DNA of 64,000 nt, from assembly GCA_050946835.1 (NCBI GenBank), contig JBMNVN010000003.1, forward strand, positions 1-64,000, given 5' to 3'. A program made the position numbers and the translations under genes. A model generated the notes under the pieces. It saw only the letters and a list, made by a program, of their open reading frames with translations, was not told where the DNA came from and did no database searches. Source of the stretch: UBA1447 sp002329225. Its GTDB lineage: Bacteria > Bacillota > Clostridia > Oscillospirales > Acutalibacteraceae. Below are positions 14,404 through 23,941 of this stretch, one piece after another (within the stretch, counting starts at the first letter, position 1; the number at the start of each line of letters is the position of its first letter).

Positions 14404-15696
14404 CTAAACGGCGCTCGGGATTGTGTTGGGTTCAGGGAAGTTGACTCTTTTTATATTAGCGCCCAGACGGGACAGTTTTTTTACAACATCTTCGTAGCCC
14501 CGGTCGATATGTTCAATATCTTCAATCTCGGTAACGCCTTCCGCCATAAGACCGGCTATGAGCATGGCGGCGCCCGCCCGCAGGTCAACCGCTTTAATCG
14601 GCGCGCCCATAAGGCGTTCCACCCCTACAACTACGGCTATTTTGCCGTTGACAGAAATATCGGCCCCCATACGGGAAAGCTGTTCCACATAACGGAAGCG
14701 ATTGTCATAAACCGTTTCGGAGATAATGCTTGTACCGTCGGCAACGCTGAGCAGGGCGGTAATTTGCGGCTGCATATCCGTAGGAAAACCGGGATGCGGG
14801 AGAGTTTTTACTTTGCAGCTGCAAAGAGCGGCTGAACCTTCCACAACAACGCTGCCGTCCTCATTTTCGATTATTTCGGCTCCGCAATCCCTGAGTTTGG
14901 CAGCGATTGATTCAAGGTGTTTATAAATGACGTTTTTAAGAACCACTTTGCCCGAGGTGGCTGCGGCGGCAACCATATAGGTGCCCGCCTCGATTTGGTC
15001 GGGAATGACCGAATAGTCGCAACCGTGAAGAGATTTTACACCGTGAATTTTAATTACATCGGTACCGGCTCCGCGGATATCCGCCCCGCATTGAATTAAA
15101 AAGTTTGCAAGGTCGACGATGTGAGGTTCTCTTGCGGCGTTTTCGATAGTTGTTGTACCCTCAGCCAAAACCGAGGCGAGGATAATGTTTGCCGTAGCGC
15201 CAACGGAAACCAGGTCCATGTAGATTAAACTGCCTTGAAGGGAATCGGCACGGGCATCAACCATGGCGTTGGCTTCGATAGTGGCATCCGCGCCGAGGGC
15301 TTCAAAGCCCCGAATGTGAAGGTCGATGGGGCGAGCCCCGAAATCGCAGCCGCCGGGCATGGCAACACGAGCCCTTCCGAACCGCCCGAGCATGGCGCCG
15401 ACAAAATAATAGGACCCCCTGAGATGGCGGGTCAGTTCGTGAGATATTTCTTGCCAGACAATATTTTTTGTATTGATTTCATAGCTGCCGGGCTTTATCA
15501 GTTTAACTTCGGCTCCCAGCTGCTTGAGAATATGAAAAATCATAGTTACGTCGCTAATTTCGGGCACATTTTCAATCCGGCACAAGTCCCCTGCTAAAAT
15601 TGTTGCCGGTAAAATAGCGAGCGCTGCGTTTTTGGCTCCGCCGATGGTAACTTCGCCTACCAACTTTCGGCCGCCTTCTATGACAATCTTTTCCAC
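14404..15696 (-). CDS. murA: UDP-N-acetylglucosamine 1-carboxyvinyltransferase
   Basis: Catalyses the first committed step of peptidoglycan synthesis, moving enolpyruvate from PEP to UDP-GlcNAc. The 430 residues show the N-terminal KNAALAILPATIL, the active-site cysteine in MPGGCDFGARPIDLHI (the fosfomycin-sensitive residue) and the conserved FPTDMQPQ and DLRAGAAM motifs. Start is GTG at 15696, eight to nine bases after AAAGGAG. It is monocistronic-looking with about 130 bp of upstream sequence. Confidence 0.96.
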   Translation of the reverse strand: MEKIVIEGGRKLVGEVTIGGAKNAALAILPATILAGDLCRIENVPEISDVTMIFHILKQLGAEVKLIKPGSYEINTKNIVWQEISHELTRHLRGSYYFVGAMLGRFGRARVAMPGGCDFGARPIDLHIRGFEALGADATIEANAMVDARADSLQGSLIYMDLVSVGATANIILASVLAEGTTTIENAAREPHIVDLANFLIQCGADIRGAGTDVIKIHGVKSLHGCDYSVIPDQIEAGTYMVAAAATSGKVVLKNVIYKHLESIAAKLRDCGAEIIENEDGSVVVEGSAALCSCKVKTLPHPGFPTDMQPQITALLSVADGTSIISETVYDNRFRYVEQLSRMGADISVNGKIAVVVGVERLMGAPIKAVDLRAGAAMLIAGLMAEGVTEIEDIEHIDRGYEDVVKKLSRLGANIKRVNFPEPNTIPSAV

Positions 15697-15851
15697 AAAA
15701 CGGCACTCCTTTATTAAATTTTGTTATGAATGCTCGCTTGATAAAGCGGGATTATTTACTCAAATGATTATATCACTGATTCCTATATTTGCAAAGGCCT
15801 TTTTACCTATTTAATCGGATTTAAGTAATAATTCACCGAATTGACACCACA

Positions 15852-16781
15852 TCAGGTTGATTCTTGAGCGTTGTAACCCACAACAGGGTGTGGAAATTCA
15901 CTTTTCGGCAGGCCGAGCCCGGCTAAAAACTCCCGCATATCCGGCGGCAACGGCGCCGTAATTGTAAGCCGATGTCCCGTTACGGGATGTTCAAAAGCGG
16001 CGCTGCAGCAGTGGAGCATCTGCCGGCCAAGACCCGTGTCGGGGGCGCCGTACATATCATCCCCCGCCAAGGGAGCCCCTAAATGAGAAAAATGAACCCT
16101 GATCTGATGGGTGCGTCCGGTTTCAAGGCGAACGCTGAGAAGGCTCATGCCTCCGGCACAGCCGAGGGAGCTCCAACGGGTAAGGGCGGGCTCCCCTTCG
16201 GGGCCGCAGGCACGCAGGATCTTCATAGCATCCGGCCTGTAAACAGGCAAATCTATTGCGCCTTCTCCGGAAAACTCCCCGTGTACCAAGGCAAGATATT
16301 CTTTTTCTACATGACCGGTGAGGCGGGCGGCGGCAAAGCGGTTCAGGGCACAGACAACAGCACCCGAGGTGCCTTTGTCAAGCCTGCCTATGGCCCGAAA
16401 GACGCTCTCTTTTTGAGAATTTTGCAAATGCCGGGCAACAGCATTGGCAAGAGTTACACCCTGATGCTTGCGCGACGGGTGCATAGCAAGCGTACCGGGC
16501 TTATTCACCACCAGAACATCCTCATCCTCAAAAAGGATTTGCAGCGGGTAGTACTTGGGCTCCGGCAGGGCGCTGTCCGCCGGGAGGTTTAAAACAAGGC
16601 TGTCCCCTTCTTTTATGGGGTCCACCGTCCGTGCCGGGCGGCCGTTGAGCATAATGCCGTCTTCCTGCCGTTTGAGCAAAGTCACCAAACGGGCGGAAAA
16701 ACGCGCACTTCCGCGAAGGAAATGCGCGACTTTTTTGCCGTCATAGTCAGCCGTAACTGTAAAGGTTAAACGGCGGGACAT
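15852..16781 (-). CDS. RluA-family pseudouridine synthase
   Basis: A 309-residue enzyme of the RluA/RluD superfamily. An S4-like N-terminal domain (about 15-75) is followed by the catalytic core with GRLDKGTSGAVVCALN bearing the catalytic aspartate, the ETGRTHQIRVHF motif and the terminal VTGHRLTITAPLPPDM. It probably modifies 23S rRNA; the exact uridine is not readable. Its ATG overlaps the tdk stop by one base (TGATG), so the two genes are translationally coupled. AAGGAAAACGCCTG gives the ribosome site. Confidence 0.92.
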   Translation of the reverse strand: MSRRLTFTVTADYDGKKVAHFLRGSARFSARLVTLLKRQEDGIMLNGRPARTVDPIKEGDSLVLNLPADSALPEPKYYPLQILFEDEDVLVVNKPGTLAMHPSRKHQGVTLANAVARHLQNSQKESVFRAIGRLDKGTSGAVVCALNRFAAARLTGHVEKEYLALVHGEFSGEGAIDLPVYRPDAMKILRACGPEGEPALTRWSSLGCAGGMSLLSVRLETGRTHQIRVHFSHLGAPLAGDDMYGAPDTGLGRQMLHCCSAAFEHPVTGHRLTITAPLPPDMREFLAGLGLPKSEFPHPVVGYNAQEST

Positions 16782-17383
16782 CAGGCGTTTTCCTTATTTT
16801 TCCGCTCTTGCTGGCTTTTTATTTTATCCTTCCAACAACGGTAGCACATTGAGTCGTAACTGTCGCCCCCGCCGACAAAGACCTGGTCACCGACGGTTAC
16901 AATATCTCCCTTGGAATCAATCCTGGCATTGACCGTAGCTTTATGTCCGCAGCGGCAGACCGTTTTAATTTCCGCAATGGAGTCGGCAAGTTCAAGCAGC
17001 CGGCGGCTGCCGGGGAAAAGTCTTGTTAAAAAGTCGGTGCGCAGACCGTAGCAGAGTACCGGTATGTCGTGTTCGTCCACTATACGCCGCAGAGCGTCAA
17101 TTTGATCCTCGGTGAAGAACTGGCACTCATCGGCAATGATGACATCGGTGGTCCGGTGGGTACCGGTGATGAAGTTTTCGTACAGGTCATCGGTGCGGGA
17201 AATAATCTCCGCCTTCGCTTCAAGCCCTACAACGGAGCGCACAAAACCGTCATCCCCGGGAGATGAAAAAGGCTTGATAAGCCACACACTGGAGCCCTTT
17301 TCTTCATAATTAAACTTTGCTAACAGCGCATGTGCGGACTTTGATGAGCCCATAACGCCGTATTTAAAATACAGTTTTGCCAT
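16781..17383 (-). CDS. tdk: Thymidine kinase, type II
   Basis: Phosphorylates thymidine to dTMP in salvage. The 200-residue protein has the P-loop YGVMGSSKSAHAL, the Walker B/acceptor segment IIADECQFF with the catalytic Glu, and a zinc-binding lid (CRCGH and later MCYRCW). The lasso residues VFVGGGDSYDSMC bind thymidine. It is the first gene of a two-gene unit with the RluA-type synthase. Confidence 0.96.
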   Translation of the reverse strand: MAKLYFKYGVMGSSKSAHALLAKFNYEEKGSSVWLIKPFSSPGDDGFVRSVVGLEAKAEIISRTDDLYENFITGTHRTTDVIIADECQFFTEDQIDALRRIVDEHDIPVLCYGLRTDFLTRLFPGSRRLLELADSIAEIKTVCRCGHKATVNARIDSKGDIVTVGDQVFVGGGDSYDSMCYRCWKDKIKSQQERKNKENA

Positions 17384-17447
17384 TTTAAAAACACCTCGCT
17401 AAAAGTGAAGAGGTAAACTTTACCCTTTTTATAATCTGTTAAACAGG

Positions 17448-18515
17448 TTAAACACGTACAGTCCAACCGAAGGGGTCTTCGATTTTACCCCATTGTATGC
17501 CGGTGAGCGTATCATACAGCATTTGAGAAATTTCGCCGATTTTGCCGCCGTTTAAAACCAGCTTCTCGTCACCGTACTTCAACTCGCCTATGGGCGAAAT
17601 GACGGCGGCGGTACCCGAGCCGAAGGCTTCGTTCAACCTTCCTTCCTTTGCCGCCCGGACGACTTCGTCAATGGTAATAGCCCGCTCCGTAATCGGCACG
17701 CCCTTGTAGCGCAGAATATCGATACAGGACATACGGGTAATGCCGCTTAAAATACTGCCCTGCAACGCCGGAGTGACGACTTCGCCGTCAATGACGAAAA
17801 ACACGTTCATTGTGCCGACTTCTTCAACATATTTGCGCTCTACGCCGTCAAGCCAAAGCACCTGACTGTAGCCGGCTTCAGATGCTTCGTCCTGAGCCTT
17901 GAGAGAAGCTGCATAGTTGGCTCCGGTTTTTGCAAAGCCGGTGCCGCCTTTGACGGCACGCACATATTTTTCTTCAACATAAATTTTTACCGGATTCAGC
18001 CCCTCGGGATAGTAGGCCCCTACCGGAGACAGGATAATGCAAAACAGCAGTTCGTGTGCGGGATAGACCCCAACATGGCCCTCCGTTGCAATAATAAACG
18101 GGCGAATGTAAAGGGATGTACCCTCTGAAACGGGAATCCAGTCCTCATCAATTCTGACAAGCTGTTTTATTGCTTCTACCGCAAGTTCTTCGTCAATTTC
18201 AGGTATGCACATGCGTTTGTTTGACTCGTTTAACCTTGCCATATTGCGGTCGGGACGGAAGAGGAGAGTTTCACCCTTTTCCGTTTTATAAGCCTTTAAT
18301 CCCTCGAATACCTCCTGTGCATAATGCAGGCACATGGCGGCCGGGTCAAGTTCCAACGGGCCGTAAGGTACTATACGGGGGTTATGCCAGCCCTTGCCCG
18401 TTTCATAATTCATCAAAAACATGTGGTCGGTATAGTATTTGCCGAAACCGAGTTTGCTTTGGTCTGCAGGTTTTTCTTTAGGATTTTTTGTTTTTTCAAC
18501 GGTAATCTTTAACAA
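17448..18515 (-). CDS. ilvE: Branched-chain amino acid aminotransferase, type II
   Basis: PLP enzyme that transaminates leucine, isoleucine and valine with 2-oxoglutarate. The 355 residues match the type II group: HYAQEVFEGLKAY, the PLP lysine in RAVKGGTGFAKTGANYAASL, and the EEVGTMNVFF and SGITR motifs. Start is TTG at 18515, preceded by GGGAGATGTTTTAA. No other ilv gene is in the window. Confidence 0.95.
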   Translation of the reverse strand: MLKITVEKTKNPKEKPADQSKLGFGKYYTDHMFLMNYETGKGWHNPRIVPYGPLELDPAAMCLHYAQEVFEGLKAYKTEKGETLLFRPDRNMARLNESNKRMCIPEIDEELAVEAIKQLVRIDEDWIPVSEGTSLYIRPFIIATEGHVGVYPAHELLFCIILSPVGAYYPEGLNPVKIYVEEKYVRAVKGGTGFAKTGANYAASLKAQDEASEAGYSQVLWLDGVERKYVEEVGTMNVFFVIDGEVVTPALQGSILSGITRMSCIDILRYKGVPITERAITIDEVVRAAKEGRLNEAFGSGTAAVISPIGELKYGDEKLVLNGGKIGEISQMLYDTLTGIQWGKIEDPFGWTVRV

Positions 18516-18638
18516 TTAAAACATCTCCCGATTTTCTATTGCAATTAATTATAATCACGGGGGCTTTGAATTGCAAGTTTTTACACGAATAAGAGCTCTG
18601 ACGGGAGGCAAAAACGGTTATTTATATATAGATTTCGG

Positions 18639-18667
18639 TTGTATTCACACTTATATGAGTATATAAT
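18639..18667 (+). promoter_or_regulatory. Sigma-A-type promoter of the subtilase gene
   Basis: TTGTAT (18639-18644) and TATAAT (18662-18667) are separated by 17 bp. The predicted start point lies about 65 bp before the subtilase ATG. Confidence 0.6.
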
Positions 18668-18738
18668 GTATTTGGGTTATTATGACTTTTGAAGTTTGTT
18701 TTTACCGAACGAAAAAATGCTGATAAAGTGGTGACAAG

Positions 18739-21700
18739 ATGAAGCTGAAAATATTTATAAAGAGATTTTTACTCCCCTTAACGGCAGCGGTCATTGCCCT
18801 TGTGGTCTTGCCGCTCCTCGCCTTCACAGCTATGGGACCCGCCGGGCCGGACTGCCGGCCCCCTAAGGCGGAACTGATTATTGACAGTGTAGAACCGGTA
18901 GTTGAAAAGGCGGTCAAAGACATTACCGGCAGTTTTGACTTCGGCGATACGGACAAGGTAAGCATTACCTTTGAGCAATACTGTGAAATTGATGACGGAG
19001 AGTTAAACACCCGGGGCAAGGCAGTAATAGACGGAAATAATTTTGTGCTCCCCGGAGTTAAGTTGAAACCTTCCGGCAACACGATTGTGGTAAAGGCTGC
19101 CGCCGGCGAGGTGGAAAAAACAAAGACGATTGAGATAAACTATGACCCCGGCAAGATTAAAGACGTTACCCTGCGGGACGTGGCACAGACGGACTCAAAG
19201 GGCGGACTTAATTATGTTGTGAATAACCTTTTGGTTTATTTTGACGAAAACACGGAAAACGCCGAGCGGCAGGCCATTATTGAAACCGTAGGCGGAAAGC
19301 GTGTGGGCAGCATCAACGGCGCCAACATGTGGCAGGTGGAGGTAGCCTCCGACACCTATGACGGATTAAAGGCCAAGGCCGAAAAGCTGATGGAATTAGA
19401 GGGCGTTTTTTATGCCGACTGCAACATGGCGGGAGCGGCAAAGCCCATGCTTATACCGAATGACCCCTGGTACAATAACGGCAGCCCCGCCTGGAGTGAA
19501 TTAAAGCCCCGGGGCGGCAACTGGAGCGTTGAAGCTATACAGGCGTTGAGCGCCTGGGATTATCAATATTTTTTCAATCACATTAAAGTAGGCGTGGTTG
19601 ATACGGGTGTAGATACGGAGCATGAAGATCTTGCCGGTAAAATCGTCTTTGCGGATGCCGAATCCGCCGCCGAAAACAAAGCCAGCAATCACGGCACCCA
19701 TGTGGCGGGAATTATGGGCGCGGTGCCCAACAACGGCATGGGTGTAACGGGAATACTTTGGGATACAAAGGTTTACAGTCATAATTGGGACACGCTAATG
19801 GGCACGGATGCTCATCTTTATTCAGGGCTTACCAAAACCGTAGAAGCGGGTGCAAAGGTGGTAAACTTTTCGTTAGGTCTTGGGGAAGATATCTCCGGCT
19901 ACGGGCCGCCGGAGACGAATGCTTATGTAAAAAGCTACGCAAATCAAAGCAAAGCCGTTATGGTCCCCTTGCTTAATGCTGGCTATGAATTTATTGTAAC
20001 GCAATCCTCCGGAAACGGCCAGAACGGCTACTCGCAGGATGCAATCTATAACGGATATTTTTGCTCTGTTACTTATACCAACCTCACCGGCATCGGCGCC
20101 GAAATGATAACCAAAATTAACGAAAGGATTATGATTATCGGCTCCGCCCGCTACGACGGTGATTTGGACTATATGCAGGCTACTTCTTCCAATGCCGGCT
20201 CACAGGTAGACATCTGCGCTCCCGGGCAATCCGTTTACAGCTGCTATATATCAAATAACTATAACTATATGAGCGGCACATCTATGGCCGCCCCCGTTGC
20301 CGGGGCAGTTGCGGCACTTACTTGGTCCGTCAATCCGGAATTGACGGGTGCCCAAGTCAGAGATATTTTGCTGACCAATACCAATACCGCTTTCCCCGTC
20401 AAGGATAACCCCAGCCCTTATCACCCGCTGGTAAACACCTATCAGATGGTCAATGCCCTGCTCAGCGTGGAAGCGGCCATAGCTACACTTGAAACCGACT
20501 ATTCCGCAGTTGAGGCGGCAATTACCGCGGCGAATACTTATGACGAAAATCTTTATACGGCGGAAAGTTGGGCGGAATTGACAAATGCTGTAAACTCGGT
20601 GGTCTATGGTTTGGAACCCAAACAACAACCGTTAATCGATGCCATGGCGGAGGCTATAAACACGGCGATTGCCAACCTGGAATTTAAAAGCGTAAGCTAC
20701 ACTGTGGAATACCGTCTGAACTCGGAGACCGGAGAGAAATTAGGTGCAGACAAAATTGCAAGCGGACAGGTCACAAAGACCGTAACTGAAAGCGCCCGTT
20801 CTTTTTCCGGTTATGTCCCCATGAAAACCGCAAGCGAGCTGACCTTGCAATTGACAGGCAACAAGATTGTATTTATTTACATCCTCAACCCGGTATACGG
20901 GGCAACTGTTGAAACATATAAGGCCTCCGGCGACCAATTAATCCCCGTTACCGCCGCCGCCCGGGGGGACGAGATTATTGTAAGAGTTTCGCCCTCCGCC
21001 AATTTCTACTGCGGCACGGCAAAATTTGTCATCATGTATGACAAGAACTTTTATGAAATTGTAGGCTTAAACAAACTTGCTTTCACCGTTAACGAGCAAA
21101 ACGCCTATTATGCAAATGCGGTCGGCAGCTACGCGGGGCAGACATTCAGCCCGCCGGCAGCCTGGCCAAACACCTTTACAGATGCGGAAAAGGCAAAATA
21201 CAACCACATCTCAATTACTTTCACTGTCCCGAGTGAAGGATATCCCGCTGTTTTTGACAGCAGCGACTGGCTTTTCAGTTTTAAACTTGTGGTAAAAAGT
21301 ACTGCCGCCGGTGAAGGCAGGATATTTATGGACCACAGGTGGACAAGAACCTCCACCTATACATCGGGAGCACAGTACTTCATGGTCTGTCCCAACGGGG
21401 AGGTTCTGGGCAGTACCGGCAACGCTACCATGCCTTTGACAGCGGATTTGGCCGCCGCCGATCGGAGTGTTGCCCCGGCTGATCCCGTCACTGTTTCATT
21501 CGACTTGAACAGAGGAAGCGGAACCCTGCCCGAGCCCTTGACAGGCGTTACCGGTATGCCCTTAGTCCTGCCGGGACAAGGGGATATTAATAAACTCGGC
21601 TACAGCTTTCTCGGCTGGGCCCTTACTGATGACGCTCAAACCCCGCTTGACAGCTTTTATTTTCCTGCCGGCGATATTGTACTCTATGCCGTCTGGCTGG

Positions 21701-22146
21701 GAGAAGAACCTGTAATTAACGGACCTGACGGCGAGGTACAGATTGAACTGGAACACTTTATTTTCGGCATTGAGCCGGGCACTTTAAAATCACAGCTGAG
21801 TGTTACGGGGAATTACTATCTGGATTTCCCGGCCGCAGGCAACTTGTTGGGCACGGGTACAATTGTACGGGTGTTGGAAAAAGTTACGCATCAGCTTTAT
21901 GCCGAATATACCGTTGTGATTTACGGCGACATAAACGGCGACGGAATTATTGACGGTTTGGACGGGAGTGTCGCTGTTGATGTGGAAAACTTTGCGATAG
22001 ACTTTAACCCGATTACCGATAACGCATTTTTATTAGCAGGCGATGTAAACGCTGACGGGGTTATTGACACCATGGATGCCAGTATTATTACCGACTACGA
22101 AAACTTTTTTGCTTCCATTAATCAGCAATATAAACCAACGCCATAA
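18739..22146 (+). CDS. Secreted S8 subtilisin-like protease with cohesin-like and dockerin domains
   Basis: A 1135-residue exported protease. A signal peptide covers about residues 1-35. The subtilase domain has Asp288 (VVDTGVDTEHEDL), His318 (NHGTHVAGIMG) and Ser515 (SGTSMAAPVAGA). A FIVAR-like helical segment is at about 585-640, a cohesin-like beta domain at about 725-905, an InlB/Flg_new-type repeat at about 915-985, and a type I dockerin at about 1060-1130 with two calcium loops (GDINGDGIIDGLD and GDVNADGVIDTMD). The cohesin-like domain resembles that of the anchored protein at 52920. Dockerins bind cohesins, so the enzyme may join a surface complex (inference). The pseudokinase gene follows 89 bp downstream. 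Confidence 0.93.
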   Translation: MKLKIFIKRFLLPLTAAVIALVVLPLLAFTAMGPAGPDCRPPKAELIIDSVEPVVEKAVKDITGSFDFGDTDKVSITFEQYCEIDDGELNTRGKAVIDGNNFVLPGVKLKPSGNTIVVKAAAGEVEKTKTIEINYDPGKIKDVTLRDVAQTDSKGGLNYVVNNLLVYFDENTENAERQAIIETVGGKRVGSINGANMWQVEVASDTYDGLKAKAEKLMELEGVFYADCNMAGAAKPMLIPNDPWYNNGSPAWSELKPRGGNWSVEAIQALSAWDYQYFFNHIKVGVVDTGVDTEHEDLAGKIVFADAESAAENKASNHGTHVAGIMGAVPNNGMGVTGILWDTKVYSHNWDTLMGTDAHLYSGLTKTVEAGAKVVNFSLGLGEDISGYGPPETNAYVKSYANQSKAVMVPLLNAGYEFIVTQSSGNGQNGYSQDAIYNGYFCSVTYTNLTGIGAEMITKINERIMIIGSARYDGDLDYMQATSSNAGSQVDICAPGQSVYSCYISNNYNYMSGTSMAAPVAGAVAALTWSVNPELTGAQVRDILLTNTNTAFPVKDNPSPYHPLVNTYQMVNALLSVEAAIATLETDYSAVEAAITAANTYDENLYTAESWAELTNAVNSVVYGLEPKQQPLIDAMAEAINTAIANLEFKSVSYTVEYRLNSETGEKLGADKIASGQVTKTVTESARSFSGYVPMKTASELTLQLTGNKIVFIYILNPVYGATVETYKASGDQLIPVTAAARGDEIIVRVSPSANFYCGTAKFVIMYDKNFYEIVGLNKLAFTVNEQNAYYANAVGSYAGQTFSPPAAWPNTFTDAEKAKYNHISITFTVPSEGYPAVFDSSDWLFSFKLVVKSTAAGEGRIFMDHRWTRTSTYTSGAQYFMVCPNGEVLGSTGNATMPLTADLAAADRSVAPADPVTVSFDLNRGSGTLPEPLTGVTGMPLVLPGQGDINKLGYSFLGWALTDDAQTPLDSFYFPAGDIVLYAVWLGEEPVINGPDGEVQIELEHFIFGIEPGTLKSQLSVTGNYYLDFPAAGNLLGTGTIVRVLEKVTHQLYAEYTVVIYGDINGDGIIDGLDGSVAVDVENFAIDFNPITDNAFLLAGDVNADGVIDTMDASIITDYENFFASINQQYKPTP

Positions 22147-22235
22147 GAAGATGCTTTTTTAACTTGTGTTGACAGAAAAATACGGTTTTGTTAATATTTT
22201 CCGGATATAAAAAGCCTTAGCGGAGGAACTCTTTT

Positions 22236-23882
22236 ATGAAGAATAGCGAAAACCTTTGCATGAGTTGTATGAAAGACACCGGGGGTAAAAACGAATGCCC
22301 CCATTGCGGATACGCAGCCGGCACACCTCAGGCGGCACCGAATCTGCCCGTTAAAACTGTCTTGGCAAGACGCTATCTTGTAGGCAAAGCTTTTGATGCC
22401 AACGGAGAAGGCGTTACATACATGGCGTTGGATTTAATAACGCGCACTCCTGTTCACTTAAGAGAGTTTTTCCCCGACACCCTGGTTACCCGAAGGGAAA
22501 AGTCTTTGGATGTATCAGTTTCCGCAGATAAGGAAAGCAGTTTTTCCCCCTTATTAAGAAGTTTTCTGGAGTTGTGGAGACGGCTGGCAAAAATGCGTTC
22601 AGTGGTGCAAACCCCCAACGTCCTGAATATTTTTGAAGAAAACGGCACTGCCTATGTTGTTACCGAACATTTTGAAAGTGTAACCCTCAGGGACTTTCTG
22701 TTGCGTACACCTACAGGCTTCCTTAACTGGGACCAGGTACGGCAGTTGTTTATGCCCCTGCTTTCGGCTTTGGAACAGTTACACCAAGCCGGTATAGTAC
22801 ATTTGGGGCTTTCCCCAACTACCCTTTTAATAGACAAAAGCGGCAAATTAAGAATAACCGGTTTTTGTATCACGCAAGCCCGAATTGCCGGAAGCCCTAT
22901 CAATCCTCAGTTTTTTAACGGTTATGCCGCCATTGAGCAATACTCCGACAAATTAAGGTGCGGAGTCTGGACGGATATCTATGCCTTTACAGCTCTTATA
23001 TACCGTGCCCTTATCGGAACGGACCCCATTGACGCCCCTACACGCTCGCAAAATGACCGCTTAATGATACCGGGCAAGTTTGCGGAGCAGATACCTGCCT
23101 ACGTTATCAACGCCATGATTAATGCTCTGCAAATCCTGCCGGAAAACCGCACCGCCGTCATCGGCAAGCTTCGGGACGAACTTGCGGCTTCACCAAGTGC
23201 GGTTGTTACTGCAGACAGGCTTACACCAAGAGAGAAGAGGAAGTTGCCGAAAGATGAAAACGTAAAAATTTTGGCAACCAAAGGCGATCGTATTTTGGCC
23301 GCAAAGGCTGCCTTAATTACATTTGTTGTCGGGTTGCTGATATTCATAGTTTTGATTACCACCGTATTCCGGAACAGTTTTTTCGGCAGTAAGCCCGTTA
23401 TTGAAGAGGATGAAACCACAACCTCTGTTACTCAAGAGGTAGAGGTTCCCGATTTTAAAAAGATCGGCACTTATCCGGAAGTTTTCAGCAGTGCCTTGTG
23501 GAATACCAGGTTCAAATTTGAAGCGGAAGAAGTCTATGATGATAAAGCGGCCGTGGGAACCATTTTGTCTCAGAGTGTTGCTCCGGGCACAATGGTTGAA
23601 ACCGGGACTCTGATAAAGTTTAAGGTCAGCAAGGGGCGGGAAATGATTCTTTTGCCCCCCGCAGTTATCGGCATGGAGTACGAGGCGGCAAAAACGCTTT
23701 TAACCGAACTGGGCTTTGTGCCCCAAAGAAGCGATGAACCAAATGACGGTTCCAAACCGCCCAACACCGTATTTGCCACCAGCCCGCTGCAAAATCAGGA
23801 GCACCCTCGCGGGACCAAAGTAGTTTTAAAGGTATGGAGCGAAATTGAAACGGCGGAGCAACAGGAATCTACGCAGCCGTAA
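22236..23882 (+). CDS. Membrane PASTA protein with degenerate Ser/Thr kinase domain (pseudokinase)
   Basis: A 548-residue protein: a zinc ribbon at Cys8/11/21/24, a PknB-type kinase fold at about 43-315, a membrane helix at about 356-378 and two PASTA domains at about 403-537 outside the cell. PASTA domains of PrkC/PknB kinases sense wall fragments. Here the catalytic residues are missing: the HRD loop reads HLGLSP at His189, the DFG Asp is Gly209 (GFC), the metal-binding Asn is Thr, and the VAIK lysine position reads Arg (VHLREFFP). So it is probably a non-phosphorylating sensor or scaffold. No phosphatase gene is adjacent. GCGGAGGAACTCTTTT before the ATG. Confidence 0.88.
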   Translation: MKNSENLCMSCMKDTGGKNECPHCGYAAGTPQAAPNLPVKTVLARRYLVGKAFDANGEGVTYMALDLITRTPVHLREFFPDTLVTRREKSLDVSVSADKESSFSPLLRSFLELWRRLAKMRSVVQTPNVLNIFEENGTAYVVTEHFESVTLRDFLLRTPTGFLNWDQVRQLFMPLLSALEQLHQAGIVHLGLSPTTLLIDKSGKLRITGFCITQARIAGSPINPQFFNGYAAIEQYSDKLRCGVWTDIYAFTALIYRALIGTDPIDAPTRSQNDRLMIPGKFAEQIPAYVINAMINALQILPENRTAVIGKLRDELAASPSAVVTADRLTPREKRKLPKDENVKILATKGDRILAAKAALITFVVGLLIFIVLITTVFRNSFFGSKPVIEEDETTTSVTQEVEVPDFKKIGTYPEVFSSALWNTRFKFEAEEVYDDKAAVGTILSQSVAPGTMVETGTLIKFKVSKGREMILLPPAVIGMEYEAAKTLLTELGFVPQRSDEPNDGSKPPNTVFATSPLQNQEHPRGTKVVLKVWSEIETAEQQESTQP

Positions 23883-23898
23883 AGAGAATGAAAAAAGA

Positions 23899-23926
23899 GT
23901 GGACTGAAAATCAGCCCACCTTTTTT
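23899..23926. terminator. Bidirectional terminator between PASTA protein and hisF
   Basis: GTGGACTGA (23899-23907) pairs with TCAGCCCAC (23911-23919) with one mismatch, followed by CTTTTTT on the plus strand and TCTTTTTTCA on the minus strand. It can end both convergent genes. Confidence 0.8.
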
Positions 23927-23941
23927 ATTTTCAATCGTCTA

